A DNA stretch of 64,000 nt from Verrucomicrobiota bacterium (GTDB taxonomy: Bacteria > Verrucomicrobiota > Verrucomicrobiia > Limisphaerales > UBA9464). Position 1 is the stretch's first letter; every line of letters begins with the position of its first letter. The stretch covers positions 1 to 64,000 of the forward strand of contig CANIZL010000018.1 of assembly GCA_947471985.1 (NCBI GenBank), given 5' to 3'. The translations under genes and the position numbers were made by a program. This document shows, one piece after another, positions 58,325-64,000 of this stretch. Below the pieces are notes generated by a model. It saw nothing but the letters and a program-made list of their open reading frames with translations. It searched no databases and was not told the DNA's origin.

Positions 58325-60181
58325 ATGTCCGCCACCGCCAAACAAGCCGGCCCGCCCAAGGGCATCCAAGACTACATCTACATGCTGGAGGAGGGCTTGG
58401 GCCGCATTGTCCTGCAGCGAATCCTCTTCGTGTTCCTGGGGCTGGCGGTCGCGGCAATCTTCCTGCTCACGGAAGCCCGGAATTTCAGCAACCCGGAGGC
58501 CATGGACATGGCCCAGATCGGCCGGAATCTGGCGACCGGCAAGGGCTACACCACTCGCTACATCCGCCCTTTCAGCCTCAATCTGCTCACCCAACACGCC
58601 CGCGCGGAAGGCCGTTCGGACATTGGAATGCTGCGAACCGCCCACCCGGACCTGGAACATCCTCCAGTTTACCCCACGCTGCTGGCCGGTATTTTCAAGC
58701 TCACTCCGGAGCGCTACCACAATTCGGTCGGCAGCGGTAATCAGTACACCAACCGCCCCCCAATGGAGGTCCTCATCAGTATCTTCAATCTGGGGTGGGT
58801 CGCTCTCGCCACTTTTCTGGTCTACCGCCTGGGTACCCAATTATTTGAATCCGCCGTGGGCAAACTGGCGGCCTTGGCGTTCGTGGGTACGGAAGCGATC
58901 TGGCGTTTCGCCACCAACGGCCTGCCCACACCCCTGCTCCTCTGCCTCATGCTGCTGGCTGTGAGCCTGTTGATCGCCATCGAGAAGCTTGGTCGCGACG
59001 AAACCCTCCCCAGCTTCGGGCGCCGCGCCTGGCTCACCACCGGAGTGGGCGTCCTCCTCGGGATTGGCTGCCTGACCAGTTACAGCTTTGGCTGGTTGCT
59101 GTTACCGGTCGTCGGTTTCCTGCTCGCCTGCGGGGGCCTCCGCCGGATTTTTCTGGCGCCCATTGTCGTGGGGGTCTTTGCCCTGGTCGTCGCGCCGTGG
59201 GTCGTCCGCAACCTGAAGCTCTGCGGTCATCCTTTTGGCACCGCCGGGTACACCCTCTACACGCTCACCGAAAAATTCCCCGTTGATCGCCTCGAACGGA
59301 CCCAGCAGCCCCTGCTGGCGGATCAAGTGCCGAATTTCGAAAGTTTCAAAACCAAGTGGATGAAGGGTGCCGCGGAGACCTTGCGGAACCCCCTGCCCCG
59401 CTTGGGGAGCAATTGGCTCGTCGCGTTGTTTCTCGCCGGACTCATGGTCCAGTTCCAGGATGTCGGACGGCGCCGAATCCACCGCTTCGCCCTCGCCACC
59501 CTGCTTTGGTTGTTTGCCGTCGAGCCCCTGTGCCAGACTCAACTGGGGCAGCTCGTCCCGGTGGTCAATTCAGAGAATCTGCTGATCCTGGTCCTGCCGC
59601 TCACCCTGATCTTCGGCGCGGCCTTCGTAGCCATGCTGGTGGATGCCATTGAGTGGGATCACCTCCTGCTGCGCGATTTCGCCCTCGGCTTGGTGGCCTT
59701 TATTGTCTCGCTGCCGCTGCTCACCGCCCTCCTGCCTCCGCGCAAGGATACCATCATCGAGCCCCTCTACGCGCCGAGCCTCGTGCGCACCCTGTCCGAA
59801 TTCGTTGGGCCCGGCGAGTTGATCATGTCGGACATTCCCTGGGCCGTAGCGTGGTATGGCGATCGCGATTGCGTCCGAATCTCCCTCCGCGTCCAGGACA
59901 ATCAGCGTAACGACGACGCCCCCAAGGCCCCGGTCCTGCCGGAGGATTTCTTTCAGATCAACGACTACCAACGAACGATCGTCGCCTTGTATCTCTCGCC
60001 GCTCACCACCGAGGCACCGATGCGGCAGTTTTACGATTTCAATTCCGACTTCGCCTGGGGCCGCTTCTATTTTGAAGTGCTGCTGCGCAAGAACACGGCC
60101 GGTCGATTCCCGCTTTACCATACGTATCCGGGCGCGGCCAAGGGTGGGCACCTGTTTCTCACCGACCACGTCCGCTGGTGA
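58325..60181 (+). CDS. GT39/ArnT-like polyprenol-dependent membrane glycosyltransferase
   Basis: A 618-residue membrane protein with about 11-12 helices after a cytoplasmic N-terminus (MSATAKQAGPPKGIQDYIYM). NFSNPEAMDMAQIGRNLATG carries the conserved Asp/Glu just after the first helix, as in ArnT/PMT (GT39) enzymes where an early acidic residue is catalytic. TYSFGWLL-type helices and a periplasmic C-terminal domain of about 140 residues follow. Such enzymes transfer a sugar from undecaprenyl phosphate to lipid or protein. The substrate is unknown. It is followed with a GTGA overlap by a squalene/phytoene synthase, which could supply isoprenoid substrate. Confidence 0.82.
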   Translation: MSATAKQAGPPKGIQDYIYMLEEGLGRIVLQRILFVFLGLAVAAIFLLTEARNFSNPEAMDMAQIGRNLATGKGYTTRYIRPFSLNLLTQHARAEGRSDIGMLRTAHPDLEHPPVYPTLLAGIFKLTPERYHNSVGSGNQYTNRPPMEVLISIFNLGWVALATFLVYRLGTQLFESAVGKLAALAFVGTEAIWRFATNGLPTPLLLCLMLLAVSLLIAIEKLGRDETLPSFGRRAWLTTGVGVLLGIGCLTSYSFGWLLLPVVGFLLACGGLRRIFLAPIVVGVFALVVAPWVVRNLKLCGHPFGTAGYTLYTLTEKFPVDRLERTQQPLLADQVPNFESFKTKWMKGAAETLRNPLPRLGSNWLVALFLAGLMVQFQDVGRRRIHRFALATLLWLFAVEPLCQTQLGQLVPVVNSENLLILVLPLTLIFGAAFVAMLVDAIEWDHLLLRDFALGLVAFIVSLPLLTALLPPRKDTIIEPLYAPSLVRTLSEFVGPGELIMSDIPWAVAWYGDRDCVRISLRVQDNQRNDDAPKAPVLPEDFFQINDYQRTIVALYLSPLTTEAPMRQFYDFNSDFAWGRFYFEVLLRKNTAGRFPLYHTYPGAAKGGHLFLTDHVRW

Positions 60182-61221
60182 AGGCTTCGGTTCCAACACC
60201 GCCGGTACCGGGGCGGGATTTGCTCCGGGCCCTGTTGCGGGATGTTTCCCGTTCGTTCTATCGGACGCTCCAAGTGCTGCCCGGCGCCGTGCGACGGCCC
60301 ATCGGTTTGGGGTATCTGCTCGCCCGCGCCACGGATACCCTCGCGGATACCGACCTGGTCCCGGTCCCAGTCCGCCTGGCCGCACTGGAGCAATTGCGTC
60401 AGCGCATTGAGGGAGAACGGACGGATGCGGTGGATTTCCAGGTGTTCATGACGCCCGCCACGGCGGGAGACACCGCCACCGCGGCCGAACGGACACTCCT
60501 GGGGCGGATCGAGGAGGCGCTTCAGGTGCTGAACGATCTGACGCCGGACGATCGGGCCGCTGTCCGCGACGTGTTAAACACCATCACCAGCGGTCAGGTT
60601 CTCGATTTGCAACGCTTTGGTGCAGCTGCTGCGAACCGGATCACGGCGCTGGCCAACGCCGCCGAACTGAATGATTACACGTATCGGGTGGCCGGGTGTG
60701 TCGGTGACTTCTGGACGCGATTGTGCCGCCGACACCTCTTCCCCAAGGCCAACCTCGACGAGGCCGCGCTGCTGGCGGAAGGGCTCCGTTACGGTCAGGG
60801 CCTGCAACTCGTCAACATCCTCCGCGACCTGCCCAAGGACCTGCGCCTGGGACGATGCTACCTCCCGGCGGACGAGCTGGCGTGCGTGGGACTGAATCCA
60901 GCCGATCTCCTCGATCCGGCCAACGAGCCGCGCCTGCGCCCGGTTTATCAACGCTGGCTGACGGTGGCGGAAGACAATCTCATCGCCGCCTGGAGCTACA
61001 CCAATCGCCTGCCGTTTTCGCAATGGCGCCTGCGCCTGGGATGCGCGTGGCCGGTTTTGATTGGGTGGCAAACCTTGCAGCGACTTCGCTCGGCCAACGT
61101 TTTGGATGCCTCCCAGCGGATAAAAATTTCCCGGAAGGATGTCCGGCAGATTCTTCTCGGCACGCTCTGGCGCCTGCCTCTTCGCAGCCCCTGGGAGCGC
61201 CTCGGTCCGCGCCGCACCTGA
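60178..61221 (+). CDS. Squalene/phytoene synthase family protein
   Basis: A 347-residue protein starting with GTG 60178, overlapping the stop of the membrane glycosyltransferase by GTGA. It has both aspartate-rich motifs of squalene/phytoene synthases: LLARATDTLADT (about 42-53) and LVNILRDLPKDLRLGRCYLP near residue 215. RSFYRTLQVLPGAVRRPIGL at the start is the substrate-pocket helix. The family joins two FPP or GGPP molecules head to head, giving squalene, dehydrosqualene or phytoene. The eukaryotic-type extended pattern suggests squalene synthase (SQS). No shc or carotenoid genes are adjacent, so the product is open. Confidence 0.88.
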   Translation: MKASVPTPPVPGRDLLRALLRDVSRSFYRTLQVLPGAVRRPIGLGYLLARATDTLADTDLVPVPVRLAALEQLRQRIEGERTDAVDFQVFMTPATAGDTATAAERTLLGRIEEALQVLNDLTPDDRAAVRDVLNTITSGQVLDLQRFGAAAANRITALANAAELNDYTYRVAGCVGDFWTRLCRRHLFPKANLDEAALLAEGLRYGQGLQLVNILRDLPKDLRLGRCYLPADELACVGLNPADLLDPANEPRLRPVYQRWLTVAEDNLIAAWSYTNRLPFSQWRLRLGCAWPVLIGWQTLQRLRSANVLDASQRIKISRKDVRQILLGTLWRLPLRSPWERLGPRRT

Positions 61222-61226
61222 ACAAC

Positions 61227-62381
61227 TCAAGGCGCCAGGGCGAGGATGAAGTCCGCCGCGCGCCGACAGGCGCCCGGTGCGCCCAAGCGGGCCACCACCA
61301 GATCGAGCTGCCGCCGCATTTCGAGGCGACGTTCCGGCTGCTGCAAGAGTTCGATCGCCGCGCGACTCAGAGTCTCCGGCGTGGCTGCGTCCTGAATAAA
61401 TTCCGGCATCACCACCGCACCCGCCAGCAAATTGGGCATGGCCAGATAGGGCACCGTGATGATCCGCCGGCCGATCTGATAGGTGCTCCATGAAGTCCGA
61501 TACAACGCCAGCGTGGGCACCCGGAACCAGGCGCATTCCAAGGTGACCGTTCCCGTCGAAGCCAGAGCCAATTGCGCCCGACCCAAGGCCTCGGCGAGCC
61601 CTCCTACCGTGATCTCCAACCCCGGCACCGGATCCGAACCGCGACGCGCCATCTCCGCGAGTTCCTCGGTGGGCAACACCGCCAGCAAACGGACCGGCAA
61701 GGCCTGCGCCAGCAGGGCCGCCGCCCCCCGGAGCACTGGCCAGTGCCGCTGCAGTTCACCTTTTCGGCTGCCCGGAAGCAGGACCACCAACGGTCGGGAC
61801 TCGTCCTCCCTCGTCGCCCCGGAAGCGCCCGCCGCCTCCCCCCGGGAAAGGTGACGATCCACCAACGGATGCCCGACAAATTCCACGCGCAGTGTCGGTG
61901 CGTGTTCGGCGTACCACGCCTTTTCAAACGGGAGGATGCTCAGGACCAGATCATGGTTTCGCGCCAACACCTCCGCCCGGCCCGGCCGCGAGGCCCAGAC
62001 TTGGGGCGATACAAACTGCACGATCCGCGGCCGCCAGCCCGGAATCGTCGCCGCCCGGGCGCGCAGTGCCCGGGCAAATCGCAGGTTGAAGCCCCCATAA
62101 TCCACACCGATCACCACGTCCGGCCGCCGTCGCTCAGCCACCGCCAGCAGTTCGTGAAAGATGCGTCGCAGCCGGGCGTATTGAGCGACGACTTCAATCA
62201 ACCCAATCACCGCGTGCCGGGTGAGATCCACCAGCAACTCCATCCCCGCCGCCTGCAAGTGCGAGCCGCCGGCACCAAAGAATTCCGCGCCGGGCGCCTG
62301 CAAACGCAGCTGCGTCACCAACTCCGCCGCCAACTGATCTCCACTCGGATCCCCGGCGATCAGCATGAATTTCCTGGCCAC
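61227..62381 (-). CDS. lpxB: Lipid-A-disaccharide synthase
   Basis: LpxB joins UDP-2,3-diacyl-GlcN and lipid X to form the lipid A disaccharide. The 384-residue protein has the N-terminal MLIAGDPSGDQLAAELVTQL (family AGEaSGD), FFGAGGSHLQAAGMELLVDL, the DYGGFNLRFA catalytic region, and SPQVWASRPGR. LPGSRKGELQRHWPV and ASTGTVTLECAWFRVP complete the GT-B fold. I use GTG 62381; ATG 62366 (MLIAGDPSG) is equally plausible. It shows LPS synthesis. It is convergent with the squalene synthase gene (5 bases apart). Confidence 0.95.
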   Translation of the reverse strand: MARKFMLIAGDPSGDQLAAELVTQLRLQAPGAEFFGAGGSHLQAAGMELLVDLTRHAVIGLIEVVAQYARLRRIFHELLAVAERRRPDVVIGVDYGGFNLRFARALRARAATIPGWRPRIVQFVSPQVWASRPGRAEVLARNHDLVLSILPFEKAWYAEHAPTLRVEFVGHPLVDRHLSRGEAAGASGATREDESRPLVVLLPGSRKGELQRHWPVLRGAAALLAQALPVRLLAVLPTEELAEMARRGSDPVPGLEITVGGLAEALGRAQLALASTGTVTLECAWFRVPTLALYRTSWSTYQIGRRIITVPYLAMPNLLAGAVVMPEFIQDAATPETLSRAAIELLQQPERRLEMRRQLDLVVARLGAPGACRRAADFILALAP

Positions 62382-62475
62382 GCCACACGATAGCCGCTGA
62401 TCCCTTCACCGCCGAAAATCGTTGGCGCGGTTTTCCCTCACCGGGATTGCGGTTCTCAGGGGAAACTTTTCTGCC

Positions 62476-63084
62476 ATGATTCCGGCCATGGTGCTGCCTC
62501 CGCTCATCCTGGCTTCGCAATCGCCTCGCCGGGTGGATCTATTGCGACAACTGGTTCCGGAATTCGGGATCGTGGCCAGCCACGCCACCGAGTCCGAGGA
62601 CGCGGCCCAAGGCACGCGGCGACTCTGCGAACTCAATGCCCAACGCAAGGCGCTGCTGGTGGCTGAACGTTATCCGAATCATCTGATCCTCGGCGCCGAC
62701 ACGCTGGTCTTCCTGGATGAAACCCCGCTGGCCAAACCCGCGGATCTGGACGACGCGCGTCGGATGCTCGGCCTGCTGTCCGGTCGCGTGCACGAGGTGA
62801 TCACCGGCGTCTGCCTGGTCCACAAGTCGGCCAATCGCATGCGCCTTTTTGCCGAGGTTACCCGGGTGAAGTTCCGTCCGCTGACGGCCGAGTCCATCGA
62901 AGCCTATCTGGCCCGGGTGCATGTGCTCGACAAGGCCGGCGCCTACGCGGCCCAGGAGCACGGGAATCTGATCGTCGAAACCATCGAGGGCTCGTTCACC
63001 AACGTGGTCGGGCTCCCCCAGGAATCCCTACGAGTTGCCCTCGCTCAATGGGGCCAGAAGTCTCCCGCCGAGCTCCCCAACTGA
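62476..63084 (+). CDS. maf: Maf-family nucleotide pyrophosphatase
   Basis: The start is ATG 62476 (MIPAMVLPPLILASQSPRRV), giving 202 residues. The ASQSPRR motif (13-20) and GADTLVFLDET, the substrate loop and RVHEVITGVCLV are the Maf signature. Maf proteins cleave non-canonical nucleoside triphosphates such as dTTP, UTP or methylated forms, protecting the pool. KAGAYAAQEHGNLIVETIEG at 150-170 is also typical. It is divergent from lpxB over a 94-base gap. Confidence 0.94.
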   Translation: MIPAMVLPPLILASQSPRRVDLLRQLVPEFGIVASHATESEDAAQGTRRLCELNAQRKALLVAERYPNHLILGADTLVFLDETPLAKPADLDDARRMLGLLSGRVHEVITGVCLVHKSANRMRLFAEVTRVKFRPLTAESIEAYLARVHVLDKAGAYAAQEHGNLIVETIEGSFTNVVGLPQESLRVALAQWGQKSPAELPN

Positions 63085-63128
63085 GCCGATCCTGATCGGC
63101 TCCGCACTTTCGACCTCGGCCGCCGGCT

Positions 63129-63782
63129 TTAGCCCTTCAAGGCGGCAATCCGGGCCATCAACTCGTCCGCCACCTGCTGGTACATCTGCTTTAATCGAGG
63201 CTTGGTACAAGTCACCGCCTCCTCCCGGGCGGCGGCAAAGGATTCCGCCGCGCCAAAGCACACGATGATTTTTCGGGGACGCGGAAACCATTGGTGCCGG
63301 CCCAAGGATTCAAAGGAACCCAGCACCCGCACCGGCACCACGGGGGCGGCCGATTTGAGCACCGTCATGCCCACTCCCGGTTTGGCCGACAGCAGGCTGC
63401 CGTCCAGGGAACGGGTGCCTTCCGGGAAGACAATGATCAACCCGCCGGTGTGCAGGCGATCCAGGATGGCTCGCAGACCGGCGGCGCCGCTTTCCCGATC
63501 CACCGGGACGGCCTGATATTTCAGCAGGACGGCCCCAAAAATGGGGTTCCGGAAGAGCGTGTCGCGGGCCAGGAAATTGACCACCCGGGGAATCAGGCAA
63601 CCGATCACCGGGGGATCCAGGTAGCTCACATGATTCGACGCAATGATCACGGGTCCGCGCCGCGGGACATTCTCCAACCCGCGCGCCTCCAGACGAAAAT
63701 ACAGTCGGCAAAAGCCATGCACGATCCACCACGACACCCAGTAGAGGCCGCGCATTTGTTCCGGGGAGGATCCGGTGCTCAT
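63129..63782 (-). CDS. PlsC-type 1-acylglycerol-phosphate acyltransferase
   Basis: The start is ATG 63782 (MSTGSSPEQMRGLYWVSWWI), giving 217 residues. It has the HX4D motif as NHVSYLDPPV, the second block VPVDRESGAAGLRAILDRLH, and FPEGTRSLDGSLLSAKPGVG for substrate binding. An N-terminal membrane-interacting helix (WVSWWIVHGFCRLYFRLEAR) precedes. It acylates lysophosphatidate in phospholipid synthesis, or a related lipid. It follows the MBL-fold gene by 19 bases on the minus strand. Confidence 0.9.
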   Translation of the reverse strand: MSTGSSPEQMRGLYWVSWWIVHGFCRLYFRLEARGLENVPRRGPVIIASNHVSYLDPPVIGCLIPRVVNFLARDTLFRNPIFGAVLLKYQAVPVDRESGAAGLRAILDRLHTGGLIIVFPEGTRSLDGSLLSAKPGVGMTVLKSAAPVVPVRVLGSFESLGRHQWFPRPRKIIVCFGAAESFAAAREEAVTCTKPRLKQMYQQVADELMARIAALKG

Positions 63783-63801
63783 GACAGAAAACCCGTAACG
63801 T

Positions 63802-64000
63802 TTAGGAATACAGAACCCGCAGGCCGTCGTACGCGAACGCCACCCCCTCCGGCAATTCCGCCTGATCCACGTCATGATCGTAATCATGGGTCAGGTGGGT
63901 GAAATACGTCCGCCCCGCCCGCAATCGCCGCGCCACCGTCAACGCCTCGTCCAAACACATGTGCGTCGGATGCAGGTCGCGGCGCAGGGCATCCAACACC
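63802..64000 (-). CDS. MBL-fold metallohydrolase, C-terminal part (5' end outside window)
   Basis: The visible 66 residues include [20 protein letters not shown] and [20 protein letters not shown], then [12 protein letters not shown] and a stop. The [10 protein letters not shown] metal-site segment is typical of the PhnP-like MBL-fold hydrolases. The start and first metal motif (HxHxDH) lie beyond the right edge. The gene is upstream of the acyltransferase by 19 bases, so they are likely one transcript. Substrate unknown. Confidence 0.75.
   Translation of the reverse strand, partial: VLDALRRDLHPTHMCLDEALTVARRLRAGRTYFTHLTHDYDHDVDQAELPEGVAFAYDGLRVLYS

Overview
The window is GC-rich, densely coded Gram-negative DNA with a clear PVC-superphylum signature, most likely Verrucomicrobiota of the Pedosphaera/Limisphaera kind (subdivision 3). 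Taxonomic markers are Planctomycete/Verrucomicrobium-type cytochrome c domains fused to sugar dehydrogenase, ceramidase-like and SUMF1 modules, four PEP-CTERM proteins, a CE15 glucuronoyl-esterase-like hydrolase, lamin-tail-domain repeats and the futalosine menaquinone route (mqnD, mqnE). lpxB, an LpxL-type acyltransferase and a TolC-type channel show an LPS-bearing outer membrane. The taxonomic call is inference from gene content; no 16S gene is present.

Layout. 1-4777 (minus): three translationally coupled genes (FAD halogenase-like enzyme, small lipoprotein, and an MMPL exporter fused to a lipid acyltransferase that runs off the left edge). They look like the end of an aryl-polyene/xanthomonadin-type pigment cluster. 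4891-5938: a decayed insertion sequence with terminal inverted repeats, a frameshifted transposase and six copies of a short repeat. 5948-12432: mqnD, a cytochrome/SUMF1 fusion, superoxide dismutase and a divergent feoA-feoA-feoB operon. 12522-17800: an accessory stretch with a divergent pterin-binding enzyme, a broken PIN toxin with its antitoxin, tRNA-Arg(TCT), three tandem PEP-CTERM paralogues, a secreted protein and extragenic hairpins.

17801-30733 is mostly housekeeping on the minus strand (mnmA, secG, tpiA, mqnE, glnS, purD, nth) with a lamin-tail surface protein and a patatin lipase. 30762-35116 holds a likely polymer-degradation unit: a secreted sugar dehydrogenase-cytochrome fusion overlapping a CE15-like esterase. 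35255-38837 is the conserved rpmH-rnpA-yidD-yidC-khpB operon, without dnaA. 38864-43867 is a complete TetR-controlled ABC-type tripartite exporter with a perfect double-palindrome operator. purB, a 1,596-residue ceramidase/cytochrome fusion, rpsA, a ThuA-like lipoprotein and argA follow to 54689.

54812-64000 carries a small Cys-rich membrane protein, a PEP-CTERM protein, a receiver-PAS-PP2C phosphatase, an orphan iscX, ridA, a GT39-like membrane glycosyltransferase coupled to a squalene/phytoene synthase, and envelope lipid genes (lpxB, a PlsC-type acyltransferase) around maf. The last gene, an MBL-fold hydrolase, is cut by the right edge. No complete, wholly novel defence or mobile system was recognised. 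The most unusual items are the MMPL-acyltransferase fusion, the ceramidase-cytochrome giant, the dehydrogenase-esterase pair and the double-palindrome operator.
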